Part shown: positions 1-7,997 of the stretch, piece by piece
Layout: every line of letters begins with the position of its first letter
Position numbering within the stretch: position 1 is the stretch's first letter
Assembly: GCF_017115025.1 (NCBI RefSeq)
Contig: NZ_JABXKM010000037.1
Location: 1-35,332, forward strand
Length of the DNA stretch: 35,332 nucleotides
Reading direction: 5' to 3'
Origin: Nostoc sp. NOS(2021)
GTDB lineage: Bacteria; Cyanobacteriota; Cyanobacteriia; Cyanobacteriales; Nostocaceae
Translations under genes and position numbers: made by a program
The notes under the pieces: model-generated
What the model saw: the letters and a program-made list of their open reading frames with translations, nothing else
What the model was told of the DNA's origin: nothing
Database searches by the model: none

Positions 1-140
1 CCTCTCCCTGACTTCTTTTCCGCAATGTTAAGAAAGATGTGACTAATGGATAGCCTTGTAGGGAAGGGGCTGGGGGTTAGGTCTGTATTCAACTCAACTG
101 AGAAAAAGTATTCTAAAATTCCCAATGCCCAATGCCCAAT
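1..140. repeat. Intergenic DNA with AATGCCC heptamer repeat
   Basis: No gene is visible. The stretch ends in a short tandem run of the heptamer AATGCCC (about 122-140), the type of short repeat common between genes in heterocystous cyanobacteria. The same heptamer family recurs near 21017-21037 and, in reverse complement, as an 11-copy array at 23182-23258. A GGGAAGGGGCTG sequence near 61-72 recurs at about 17189, so part of this is dispersed repeat. Confidence 0.6.
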
Positions 141-1220
141 TTAACTCCGAATTTTGAGCGATTTAACAAAGCCTTCGGCACTAAGTAACGCGATCCCCAA
201 TGTGACAACACCAATCCCGACGCTCTGAATCACGTTTAAAGTTTCGCTAATGGTTATCCATGCAACTAGCGCCGTCAAGGCTGGACTGCTAGAGCCGATT
301 ATGGAGGCGGTAGATGCGCCAACCATCCGAATCCCCACATTGTTGAGGGTGTGTCCGATAAAGCTGACAAGACCCGAAAAGATACTCCCAATCCATAGGG
401 GTGTCCAGTCAAGTTGGGCGATCGCAGCTGGCCAAAACAGTAAGCTAATACCGGAAAGCAGTAAAGTGGAGGCAAAACTAATCCAGGTAAAGGGAACTGG
501 ATGGAATTTTTCTAAACATTTTTGAGCAATGATGCAATAAAAGGCGTAAACGATCCCAGCGCCAAAACTAGCGAAAATGCCGATCGCAATGGTATGACTG
601 CTGTAGGTGGCAGAAGATTGAGGAATGGTGAGAGCGCTTCCTACCAGAATAATACCCATCACCAGCCAACGGAACAATGTGGGGCGATCGCCAAAAAACC
701 TCCATGACAACAGTGCTGTAAATACGGGATAGGTGAAGAAGAGTGTCAAGGCAATACCTGTGGGAATCAAGCCAATAGCAATGTAGAGTGAGGCAATATA
801 CACAAACATCAGTACCCCACAGCCAAGAGCTTGAATCAGAATATCCCTGCGTTCACGTAGTGCGCCGGAGGCATCGCGGGTGAATAAGTCTTTTAATTCT
901 TTTCCAGCAGATGGATATAGCTTGAATGATAGAGATGCCATGAGTGGAACCACCAGCAGCATTCGCATGAACATCAGCAAGAATGAATTCTGCAAATCCG
1001 GTTTAACGTATCCACCGAGTAAAAATAAACCCAGTACGAGATGTTCTGAAAACAAAACTCGGACAGTAACGTTGTGAAACGTCAAAACAAAGGAGGATAG
1101 AAGAACCGTTAAGATGCCCAACACGATAAAAAGTTTTCTTAAAGACGACTTGATTGTAAGCTGAAAAACATCTAATTTGCATAACCGAATTAAACATAAC
1201 TCTTGTGGGGTGGGCAACAT
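141..1220 (-). CDS. DMT-superfamily (EamA) transporter
   Basis: This is a 359-residue hydrophobic protein with about ten predicted membrane segments in two similar halves, the usual EamA/RhaT arrangement. Typical signatures are visible, such as GLIPTGIALTLFFTYPVFTA in the first half and GASTASIIGSSSPALTALVA in the second. Members of this family export or import small metabolites and the substrate cannot be read from sequence. The ATG at 1220 is preceded by an AGGGCG-like ribosome site. A hydrophilic N-terminal stretch of about 30 residues precedes the first membrane segment, so the start could lie slightly downstream. It is the last gene of a leftward series that includes flavin monooxygenase and sulfur-related genes, but about 130 bp separate it from them and co-transcription is uncertain. 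Confidence 0.88.
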   Translation of the reverse strand: MLPTPQELCLIRLCKLDVFQLTIKSSLRKLFIVLGILTVLLSSFVLTFHNVTVRVLFSEHLVLGLFLLGGYVKPDLQNSFLLMFMRMLLVVPLMASLSFKLYPSAGKELKDLFTRDASGALRERRDILIQALGCGVLMFVYIASLYIAIGLIPTGIALTLFFTYPVFTALLSWRFFGDRPTLFRWLVMGIILVGSALTIPQSSATYSSHTIAIGIFASFGAGIVYAFYCIIAQKCLEKFHPVPFTWISFASTLLLSGISLLFWPAAIAQLDWTPLWIGSIFSGLVSFIGHTLNNVGIRMVGASTASIIGSSSPALTALVAWITISETLNVIQSVGIGVVTLGIALLSAEGFVKSLKIRS

Positions 1221-1347
1221 GAGCGCCCTAATTATGCAAGTTGAATGTGGAACAACTTATAACTCAAACCACTGGATTAACAAACCAGATAAAGTTTGAG
1301 GAAATCAAAGCCGTCCTTCAAAAACACTGCCAGTTGTTCAATCAAAA

Positions 1348-2730
1348 CTATGCCAAGGAACCAACGCTCACAGGTTCAGAAGCAGCACTATTTGTGGTGA
1401 ACTGATTCACTGGACGGGGCAAACCGAGATTTTCGCGCAGGGTTCGACCTTCATACTCAGTACGAAATATTCCTCGGCGTTGCAGTTCGGGAATTACCAA
1501 GTCTACGAATTCATCTAAACCTCCAGGCAACCACGGCGGCATGATGTTGAATCCATCAGCCCCACCATTGACGAACCAATCTTCTAACTGATCGGCAATG
1601 TGTTCTGGTGTTCCGAGAATCGTTCGATGTCCCCGCGCTCCTGCAATCCACAAATACAGTTGCCGGATTGTTAAATTCTCTCTGCGGGCAAGATCGGTAA
1701 TCAGCTGCAAGCGGCTTTTGCCACCGTTGGTATCTGGCAGATCCGGCAATGGCCCATCTAGGGGATATTTGGACAAATCATGGCCACCCACTAACCCAGA
1801 AAGCAGCCCTAATCCTACCAGGGGATGAATCAACTCCTGAAGTTGCTCATATTTATCCTTAGCTTCCTGCTCAGTCTTACCAATTACCGGAAATACCCCT
1901 GGCATAATCTTGAGATGATCAGGGGAACGTCCGTATTTAGCCAATCTCCCCTTCACATTGGCATAAAATGCTTGAGCTTCTGCCAGTGTTTGTTGTGCAG
2001 TGAAGATCGCCTCTGCTGTTTGAGCAGCCAAATCCTGGCCAGCCTCGGAAGATCCAGCTTGTACGATTACTGGATATCCCTGCGGTGGACGCGCCACATT
2101 GAGCGGGCCGCGTACCGAGAAATATTTGCCTTTGTGGTGGGGAATATGCAACTTTTCTGCATCGAAGTAAATACCTGACTCCTTATTGTGGAGGAAAGCA
2201 TCGTCTTCCCAACTGTCCCAAAGTTTGGTGACAACATCCACAAATTCCCTCGCCCGTTCATAGCGCAGCGAGTGTTCTAGGTGGTTTTCTTGGCTGAAAT
2301 TCTGCGCTGCGGCTTCAGCAGCAGAGGTTACAAGATTCCATCCAGCCCGACCACCGCTCAGATAATCTAGTGATGCAAACTTGCGAGCGAGATGAAAAGG
2401 TTCATCATAGGTCGTTGATGATGTCGCCACCAATCCGATATTTTCTGTCACCGCAGACAGAGCCGACAATAAGGTTAAAGGTTCAAAGTGGACGCTGAAT
2501 TGTCCCGAACGGCTAAAAGCCTCAGTCCCTTGCCCTCGATCCCAGACGGCTAAACCATCCGCGAGGAAAAGCATATCAAATTTGCCCCGTTCAGCCGTTT
2601 GTGCCAGCTGCTTGTAATGTTGGAAGTTCAGACCTCCATCAGCCGGGGTGTTGGGATGTCGCCATGCTGCGACGTGATGACCGGAACCGGGTAAGAATGC
2701 TCCGAGTTTAAGTTGTTTTTTCGTACTCAT
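1348..2730 (-). CDS. NtaA/SnaA/DszA-family FMN-dependent monooxygenase
   Basis: This is a bacterial luciferase-like (LLM class) flavoenzyme of the nitrilotriacetate monooxygenase subgroup, about 460 residues, normal for the family. Characteristic stretches are KLGAFLPGSGHHVAAWRHP near the start, FDMLFLADGLA, the GRAGWNLVTS segment around residue 145-155, PVIVQAGSSEAG and a C-terminal GGADGFNIMPPWLPGGLDEF. These enzymes use FMNH2 from a separate reductase and oxygen to cleave C-N or C-S bonds in compounds such as nitrilotriacetate or dibenzothiophene sulfone. The exact substrate is not readable here. I chose the ATG at 2730 (MSTKK), because the longer frame begins with a TTG and a charged extension not expected in the family. 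Neighbouring GST and TauD genes suggest a role in using organic sulfur (inference). No flavin reductase is adjacent. Confidence 0.9.
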   Translation of the reverse strand: MSTKKQLKLGAFLPGSGHHVAAWRHPNTPADGGLNFQHYKQLAQTAERGKFDMLFLADGLAVWDRGQGTEAFSRSGQFSVHFEPLTLLSALSAVTENIGLVATSSTTYDEPFHLARKFASLDYLSGGRAGWNLVTSAAEAAAQNFSQENHLEHSLRYERAREFVDVVTKLWDSWEDDAFLHNKESGIYFDAEKLHIPHHKGKYFSVRGPLNVARPPQGYPVIVQAGSSEAGQDLAAQTAEAIFTAQQTLAEAQAFYANVKGRLAKYGRSPDHLKIMPGVFPVIGKTEQEAKDKYEQLQELIHPLVGLGLLSGLVGGHDLSKYPLDGPLPDLPDTNGGKSRLQLITDLARRENLTIRQLYLWIAGARGHRTILGTPEHIADQLEDWFVNGGADGFNIMPPWLPGGLDEFVDLVIPELQRRGIFRTEYEGRTLRENLGLPRPVNQFTTNSAASEPVSVGSLA

Positions 2731-2798
2731 ATTTCTATCTGCGAGGGCGTACTCATGCTTTTTTCGTTCTCTTGTTTGCAACAAGAAAGTGTTGGTTA

Positions 2799-3410
2799 TT
2801 AGGACTCTGGTATTGTTACTTGCATGGAGGATCGTTTAGAGAATTCATCGTACCAATGGGCAAGTTTTGGATATTTCTGCCGCCATTGCAGATCAGGAAG
2901 ACGGATTTCTAGTCCAAGTGCAGAGGCGAGAGTTATATGAGCAAGTTTCGGAGTTTGGTCGAGTTTATCTGATATCTTCTCGAAGTAGTCCAAAATTCTC
3001 AATGCCCGCTCACGCTCAAACTCGATCACGCCAAAAGACTGCTCACTCAGGGGACGCCTTAACTCCCGTACCCAGACAGCAATGCCATCTATGAACCCAC
3101 TAGTCATACCTTCAAGTTGCTGTAAAAAGCCATTAGAAATGTCAGCAACAAGTTTTATCTCAGGATTTAAGTGATTCAGATAGACGCATATTATACGTGT
3201 TTCACTCAAAATAAATCCGTCGTCAGTTGCTAGCGTTGGCACTTTACCTGTAGGGTTGTAATTCAGTAGGTCGCTGTTCGGATCTCGTGCAATGACTTTT
3301 TGGGTTTCGATCTGATTGCTGAGATTCAGTTCTAGTGTTGCTATCCGTGCAATGCGTGCATAGGGTGAGTTCGGTGTATAGAAGAGTTTCATAAAAAGCG
3401 CGATCGTCAT
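2799..3410 (-). CDS. Glutathione S-transferase family protein
   Basis: This is a protein of about 200 residues with an N-terminal thioredoxin-like GST domain (LFYTPNSPYARIARI near residues 9-23, then the cis-proline region GKVPTLATDDG and the glutathione-binding SETRIICVYL) followed by an all-helical C-terminal domain. The NSPYARI motif suggests a serine-type (beta/theta-like) GST rather than a cysteine one. It probably conjugates or reduces electrophiles, or removes glutathione adducts. Two ATGs are possible, at 3410 and 3392; the second gives the more usual MKLFYTP start. It lies 68 bp upstream of the NtaA-type monooxygenase on the same strand, so the two may be co-transcribed and act on the same compounds (inference). 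Confidence 0.88.
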   Translation of the reverse strand: MTIALFMKLFYTPNSPYARIARIATLELNLSNQIETQKVIARDPNSDLLNYNPTGKVPTLATDDGFILSETRIICVYLNHLNPEIKLVADISNGFLQQLEGMTSGFIDGIAVWVRELRRPLSEQSFGVIEFERERALRILDYFEKISDKLDQTPKLAHITLASALGLEIRLPDLQWRQKYPKLAHWYDEFSKRSSMQVTIPES

Positions 3411-3465
3411 TAGATACTGGGTTAAAACGTCTAAGCCCTAAAGTCCTTACCACAAACCCTCAAAA

Positions 3466-3708
3466 CTAGCTTGACAAAGTACTACTTTGAATATACATCC
3501 CAGCTGAATCAGCATCACCCCATTGGCTCAACTTGGTTAGTAGATCGTTTCGGCGCTCCGGTGATGTAAACGCTACCTTGATGGCATTACGGGTAACAGC
3601 AAGCAATTCGGCTGCGGAAAAACCGAGGGCATGGGCTACTGTATACTCTCGCCCAATGGTGGTACAGATTTGGACAGGATCATCTGTACAGAGAGCGATC
3701 GCAATGCC
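3466..3708 (-). pseudogene. Adenosine deaminase-like C-terminal fragment
   Basis: About 80 residues match the C-terminal part of adenosine/AMP deaminase family proteins: ALCTDDP holds the metal-binding aspartate region, followed by TTIGREYTVAHALGFSAAELLAVTRNAI, the typical final helices. The rest of the roughly 340-residue enzyme, including the N-terminal HxH metal site, is missing. Where the upstream coding sequence should be, the frame runs straight into the 21-bp tandem repeat at 3710-3877. The fragment therefore cannot be an active deaminase. The uridine-kinase-like gene just beyond the repeat may once have formed a nucleoside salvage pair with it (inference). Confidence 0.75.
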
Positions 3709-3709
3709 G

Positions 3710-3877
3710 CAATGCCATTGCATCGGCTGACAATGCCATTGCATCGGCTGACAATGCCATTGCATCGGCTGACAATGCCATTGCATCGGCTAACAATGCC
3801 ATTGCATCGGTTGACAATGCCATTGCATCGGCTAACAATGCCATTGCATCGGCTAACAATGCCATTGCATCGGCTTG
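3710..3877. repeat. Eight-copy 21-bp tandem repeat with internal palindrome
   Basis: Eight consecutive 21-bp units begin with CAATGCCATTGCATCGG. The units differ only at a few bases near their ends (CTGA, CTAA, TTGA, and CTTG in the last). Each unit contains the interrupted palindrome CAATG-C-CATTG, so these palindromes recur every 21 bp, which is two helical turns. Because 21 is divisible by three the array stays open in several frames, giving artificial heptapeptide repeats. It lies exactly at the break point of the adenosine deaminase fragment and 86 bp beyond the end of the uridine-kinase-like gene. Confidence 0.95.
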
Positions 3878-3963
3878 TAAAAATTAACCTACCCTACGTT
3901 TACCTAGCAACTCTAAAAGACTTGTGTATACACAATAGAGTAGAGAAGCCGGACGTAAGCCCA

Positions 3964-4659
3964 TTACGAATTAGGATGATTTGCTCTGAAGAAGAGAATC
4001 GGTTCTGCCAAATTATTATTTTTCAATAAAGCATCGGCATACTGCACAGGATTAGATTCTGCAAAGTAGATTCGTTGTGCGGCATGGTATCGCTGACGAT
4101 ATAGACGAACTGCGTTTTCCCAAGATCCAAGCCGTGCTGTATCCCTGTCTACCCCACGCTGCTCGGCTACCTCAAAATCTGTATCTATATAGATACGATA
4201 GTCAAAGTAAGAGACAATCTCTGGTCGTAGCAGAAAACTGGCAGCAAAAAGAAAAATGTCTCCAGGATTAGCTTTATTAGGTTTCTCTTCCACTGGAGCA
4301 TCTGTTTCCAAGTCGAACCCACGTGCCTGGTAGATTAAATTACCTCCAGTACCGAGTGGTTCAAGCACAAGCTTTTTGAGGAGCGGATAGTTGTAGGCAT
4401 CAAAATAGTAGCCTTCAGCCGACTCACGACCTCGGTGATGGCGCAGGTGACGTGGGTTATGGAAATTATCCACTGCAATGTGAACAGAACTTCTTCCACG
4501 TCTAGTTAATATCTGCGCTAGCTCCTGTGCCAAAGTGGATTTGCCACTAGCAGTAATGCCTGTCACCGCTACTTGCAGAACACGAGAAGGCAGAGCCTCA
4601 GCACGCTCGATTAAAGTATCCGCTATTGTTTCCAAAACAGTAGCGCGTGTATCACCCAT
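3964..4659 (-). CDS. Uridine kinase-like P-loop protein
   Basis: This is a 231-residue P-loop NTPase of the uridine kinase/phosphoribulokinase superfamily. The Walker A motif GITASGKST is at residues 34-42, an acidic DNFHNPRHLRHHRGRES segment (uridine-kinase lid/base-binding region) is near 83-99, and YIDTDFEVAEQRGVDRD is near 170. These enzymes phosphorylate nucleosides or related sugars. This clade of uridine-kinase-like proteins is common in bacteria and its substrate is often unproven. The gene stands between the TauD-type dioxygenase and a broken adenosine deaminase with the 21-bp array, in the same orientation. Its context suggests former nucleoside salvage rather than sulfur use. Confidence 0.82.
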   Translation of the reverse strand: MGDTRATVLETIADTLIERAEALPSRVLQVAVTGITASGKSTLAQELAQILTRRGRSSVHIAVDNFHNPRHLRHHRGRESAEGYYFDAYNYPLLKKLVLEPLGTGGNLIYQARGFDLETDAPVEEKPNKANPGDIFLFAASFLLRPEIVSYFDYRIYIDTDFEVAEQRGVDRDTARLGSWENAVRLYRQRYHAAQRIYFAESNPVQYADALLKNNNLAEPILFFRANHPNS

Positions 4660-4764
4660 GCATCACTCCTCTGGCCAAGTATGGAACTTGCGGTTTACTA
4701 CCAATGAAACTTCTACTTCATAGAGATTGTCTGGCTGGTATTTTATTTTTAACGCGAGTCCCTA

Positions 4765-5679
4765 TTACGCAGTCACCGCCTCACGTCGGTTGTACTCAGA
4801 AGCATCTCCCTTGATCGCCTCACTTTGTTTACCATTGATGCCAACTGGGAGGTCGCCGACAATTGTCACGCGTTGAACGTGGCGGGGCTGGTCGCCGTAA
4901 TCTGCGATCGCATAATGTTGAGTAGCCCGATTATCCCAAAAGGCGACGTCACCAACTTGCCAACGCCACCGGACTGTGTTCTCAGGGCGTGTTACATACG
5001 CTTGCAACAGCCGCAGAATGTCATCTGATTCGGTTGTTGATAAGCCACGGAACTGGCGCACAAATCCGCCGATGAATAGCCCACGCTCCCCGGATTCGGG
5101 ATGGATGCGTACCACTGGGTGCAGAGTCTCGTATACGGTCGAAGTGAAGACAGCCCGATGAGCTTTGACATCTTCAGGTAGGTCGAATCCAGTTGCATAG
5201 TCGTAGGCGTTGCTATGTACTGCCCAAAGTTGGTCTGCAAGATTACGCAGATGGGTAGGTAAATCTTGGTAGGCAGTCACGGAATTTGCCCAGATTGTAT
5301 CGCCTCCGGTTGGGGGAATGTCAAGCGCTCGTAAGATAGAGCCGAGAGGAGGACGGTCTACAAATGTCACATCGGTATGCCAGTTATTGGCGCGGGAAGT
5401 GGTGCGACCATAATTCAGGTCTAAGACTTCTGGGTTTTCTGGAAGCGCTGGTACGGTGGGGTGGGCTGTAGTGACTTCACCGAAACGACGAGCGAAGGCA
5501 ACCTGTCCATCAGCATCGAGCTGTTGCTGACCACGGAAAAAGATCACTTTGTATTTGACTAGAGTCTTACGAATATCGCTGATGATGTCATCGCTGAGTT
5601 TAGAACTCAGATTAACACCAATAATTTCAGCACCGATACGTCCTGCAACTGGTTTGATATCAAAGTATTGAGAACCCAT
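4765..5679 (-). CDS. tauD: TauD-type alpha-ketoglutarate-dependent dioxygenase
   Basis: This is a 304-residue member of the TauD/TfdA non-haem Fe(II) dioxygenases. The facial triad is complete: H101 and D103 in NWHTDVTF and H255 in ATQHYAIADY. The 2-oxoglutarate-binding arginine is R270 in HVQRVTI. These positions nearly coincide with those of E. coli TauD, which converts taurine to sulfite and aminoacetaldehyde. Relatives act on other sulfonates, alkyl sulfates or 2,4-D, so the exact substrate is uncertain. The ATG at 5679 follows a GGAG ribosome site at about nine bases. It lies among flavin monooxygenase and GST genes on the same strand, consistent with sulfur scavenging under sulfate limitation (inference). 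No sulfonate ABC transporter is present in the window. Confidence 0.9.
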   Translation of the reverse strand: MGSQYFDIKPVAGRIGAEIIGVNLSSKLSDDIISDIRKTLVKYKVIFFRGQQQLDADGQVAFARRFGEVTTAHPTVPALPENPEVLDLNYGRTTSRANNWHTDVTFVDRPPLGSILRALDIPPTGGDTIWANSVTAYQDLPTHLRNLADQLWAVHSNAYDYATGFDLPEDVKAHRAVFTSTVYETLHPVVRIHPESGERGLFIGGFVRQFRGLSTTESDDILRLLQAYVTRPENTVRWRWQVGDVAFWDNRATQHYAIADYGDQPRHVQRVTIVGDLPVGINGKQSEAIKGDASEYNRREAVTA

Positions 5680-5717
5680 GTTTTTATCTCCAAGAAGTTT
5701 ATGTTTTTACAAGATGT

Positions 5718-5860
5718 AGAGACGCGATTCATCGCGTCTGATTTATAGCGTTTCCCGACAAGCGTGAGGTACACCCGTAGGGGCACGGCAGTGCCCCTAC
5801 ACCTCGCGATATAATGTTGTACCGCATCTGAATGGGAACCGGTATATCGCGTCTTTACTG
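5718..5860. repeat. Dispersed hairpin repeats between SDR and tauD
   Basis: This spacer holds two strong inverted repeats. AGACGCGAT/ATCGCGTCT at 5720-5739 has a two-base loop. GTAGGGGCAC/GTGCCCCTAC at 5777-5800 is a perfect 10-bp stem with a four-base loop. A further ATCGCGTCTTTA occurs at about 5844. Such GC-rich hairpins are scattered through Nostocales genomes. They lack a following T run, so a termination role is unproven. Confidence 0.6.
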
Positions 5861-6661
5861 TTAAACACCAGGGGTAGATCCGCCATCAACGATAATCTCT
5901 GTTCCTGTAATCGATGCAGCTAGATCAGACACCAAAAATAACGTTAGCGCGGCAATTTCTTCTGGCTGGGCGATTCTTTTTAAAGGAATACTTTGGATGT
6001 TTTGTGCCTTTACTTGCTCGACGGTGATCCCTTGCGCTTGGGCGTTCTGCTGGGCTAAACGTTCAGCACGCTCAGTAGCTGTAGCACCGGGCGATATGGC
6101 ATTAATCCGAATTTTGTACTCGGCTAACTCTTTAGAAATGCCCTTTGTAAAGTTGAGCAAAGCCGCATTGCTTGTACCACCAGCTAGGAAGTTAGGACGA
6201 GGGGTACGTCCTGCACCGCCGACTATATTCACAATCCGGCCATCACCGCGACTTTTTTGATGGGGGACGACGGCTCTAATTAGGCGGATATAGCCCAATA
6301 ATTTTAAGTTCCAAGCATCCAAAAATAAATCATCAGTGGATTCTAGGAAAGACCCAGCACGGGCTGAACCTGCATTATTAATCAAGATATCAATCTGACT
6401 AAATTGTGCCAATGTTGTGGAGACAACTTTTTCAATATCCTCTGCTTTAGTCAGATCGGCGCTGATGGCAATAACTTTCGCGCCTGGGGTGGGTAGGGAT
6501 TGGATGTCAGCTACTGCCTGATCTAAGCGTTCTTGATTGCGGGCTGCGATCGCTACATTCACACCCTCACTATAGAGGGCTTTGGCAGTTGCTAAACCAA
6601 TTCCCGCACTTCCTCCTGTAACAATCGCTGTTTTACCTGATAGTTTTAGTTCTAAGCTCAT
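5861..6661 (-). CDS. SDR-family oxidoreductase with atypical active site
   Basis: This 266-residue protein has a clear short-chain dehydrogenase fold. The cofactor motif TGGSAGIG is at residues 15-22, NNAG at 95-98, and the C-terminal ITGTEIIVDGGSTPG is typical of the family. The usual catalytic Ser-Tyr-x-x-x-Lys is not there: the aligned segment reads NIVGGAG and then FLAGGTSNAALLNFTKG, placing Gly where Tyr and Asn where Lys are expected. A divergent SDR group with a GGxxNAALLN segment exists, so this may be a real subfamily rather than damage. Substrate and reaction are unknown. The start is preceded by GAGGGGA. It sits about 180 bp upstream of tauD and 25 bp downstream of the pyrophosphatase-like gene on the same strand. 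Confidence 0.85.
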   Translation of the reverse strand: MSLELKLSGKTAIVTGGSAGIGLATAKALYSEGVNVAIAARNQERLDQAVADIQSLPTPGAKVIAISADLTKAEDIEKVVSTTLAQFSQIDILINNAGSARAGSFLESTDDLFLDAWNLKLLGYIRLIRAVVPHQKSRGDGRIVNIVGGAGRTPRPNFLAGGTSNAALLNFTKGISKELAEYKIRINAISPGATATERAERLAQQNAQAQGITVEQVKAQNIQSIPLKRIAQPEEIAALTLFLVSDLAASITGTEIIVDGGSTPGV

Positions 6662-6686
6662 ACAAAGTTCCCCTCAAAAATTTAAT

Positions 6687-7034
6687 TTACTTGCGAAGCA
6701 ATAATATTGCTGATTGAGAGCCTGTATTGTGGATATCCAAGATGGCTTGATTTTCCCCTGATGTACAACCCAGAAGTATCTTGATTTCTGTATCTCGCTT
6801 TTCCAAATCAACACTACAAATCACGGCAGTTACTATTTGACTAGACAAGCTACCTATCCAGACATCAATATCATCTCCATCTCCAGAGCGAGTGTTTTCC
6901 AAGTATCCATAGTCCAGTGGATAAACGAAGGATGGATAACGTGGATGTGATGTCCCTTTTGGACGATCTATCTTGAGATTACTAGCGGCTACAAGCTGAT
7001 CTAGTTTGAACCAGAATTCAGTACTATTCCCCAT
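6687..7034 (-). CDS. Inorganic pyrophosphatase-like small protein
   Basis: This is a 115-residue protein resembling a shortened soluble family I inorganic pyrophosphatase. It keeps PSFVYPLDYGYLENTRSGDGDDIDVWIG (residues 34-61), which corresponds to the YPxDYGY...GDGDxxDV core with metal-binding acidic residues. Normal family I enzymes are about 170-180 residues with more active-site residues downstream. Here the C-terminal half is short, so hydrolysis of pyrophosphate is uncertain. It lies between the SDR and the quinone-reductase-like gene, separated by 25 and 15 bp, so the three are probably co-transcribed. Confidence 0.8.
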   Translation of the reverse strand: MGNSTEFWFKLDQLVAASNLKIDRPKGTSHPRYPSFVYPLDYGYLENTRSGDGDDIDVWIGSLSSQIVTAVICSVDLEKRDTEIKILLGCTSGENQAILDIHNTGSQSAILLLRK

Positions 7035-7049
7035 GCCATCAGCTAATAC

Positions 7050-7997
7050 TCAATTGGAAATGTGTAACACAGCCTTACCAGGAAAACGCCTGTCGAGTAA
7101 TTGTTGCGCTACCTCAGCTATTTGTGTCCAAGAAGCTTCTAAATCAATGTGAGGACGCAACTTACCTGCTTCTACTAAACTCAAAAGCCGTTTTAGACCG
7201 ACTGCGGCTGATTCAAATCTCAGTTCATCGAACAGACGTAAACCATACAAACTCACGCCACCAGTCCCATAAAATTGAGCGGCGTTGAATGTTACTTCTG
7301 CTCCCCCAGATACTCCATACAGCACAGTTTTTCCATCCTGTGCCAGTAAGCCAAGGGCTACCCCCAAAGTCTTGCCACCCACTGACTCTATAATTAGATC
7401 ATAGGGGCCATATTCGCTGGCGGGTGAGAGGTCTTCGCCAATCACCACCGATTGTGCCCCTGCTTCTCTAACTAGAGTCTCATAGCCAGCTTGACGAATG
7501 TATGCTACGACGTGCGCCCCTGACAGTTGCGCCAATTGGATAGCAAAGTAACCAACGCCTCCTGATGCACCTGTAACTAGAACTGAACGACCTAACAGCG
7601 AACCACCTTTTAGTACTGCATGATACGCGGTTAAACCCGCTACAGGCAGTGTGGCAGCTTGAGCAAAGGATACCGATGGCGGCACTTCTGCTAAGGCGTT
7701 GGTGGGAACAGACACGAGTTCTGCCCAAGCACCGGCGCGGCGAAAGCCAACTACACGCGCCCCTTGGGGAAGCCCCGACCCATCAGCAGCGGGGGTTTCC
7801 ACTACACCTGCCAAGTCCCAACCAGGCTGCCAACCAGCTTCAGCAGTGGTTGAACGTTTTACCTCTCCCCGATTGAGAGAAATCGCGGCCACTCTGACTA
7901 GTGCCTCATCTGGGGCAGGTGTTGGTGCAGTCACCTCACTCAGTGCCAAACGTCCAACCACATTTGGATCAACAATCACAGCACGTATTTTACTCAT
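7050..7997 (-). CDS. Zinc-type/quinone oxidoreductase-like MDR protein
   Basis: This is a 315-residue medium-chain dehydrogenase/reductase. The N-terminal GroES-like domain includes EALVRVAAISLNRGEVKR and PGWDLAGVVE; the cofactor domain includes LLGRSVLVTGASGGVGYFAIQLA near residues 132-154. The cysteine/histidine ligands of zinc alcohol dehydrogenases are not apparent, which fits the NADPH:quinone oxidoreductase (Qor/enoyl reductase-like) branch. It probably reduces quinones or alpha,beta-unsaturated carbonyls. It is the first gene of a leftward group (this gene, the pyrophosphatase-like gene, the SDR, perhaps tauD), so the promoter is expected in 7998-8150. Confidence 0.87.
   Translation of the reverse strand: MSKIRAVIVDPNVVGRLALSEVTAPTPAPDEALVRVAAISLNRGEVKRSTTAEAGWQPGWDLAGVVETPAADGSGLPQGARVVGFRRAGAWAELVSVPTNALAEVPPSVSFAQAATLPVAGLTAYHAVLKGGSLLGRSVLVTGASGGVGYFAIQLAQLSGAHVVAYIRQAGYETLVREAGAQSVVIGEDLSPASEYGPYDLIIESVGGKTLGVALGLLAQDGKTVLYGVSGGAEVTFNAAQFYGTGGVSLYGLRLFDELRFESAAVGLKRLLSLVEAGKLRPHIDLEASWTQIAEVAQQLLDRRFPGKAVLHISN

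Noticed and set aside
3680..3865. Leftward frame with ADAMALS/L repeats
   Set aside because: A second frame of the same tandem array, with no independent support.
3710..3877. Possible CRISPR array
   Set aside because: The 21-bp units abut without spacers, so this is a tandem repeat.
3631..4029. Rightward frame with MPLHRLT heptapeptide repeats
   Set aside because: It is open only because the 21-bp repeat unit is a multiple of three. It runs antisense to the deaminase fragment and the kinase gene and has no ribosome site.
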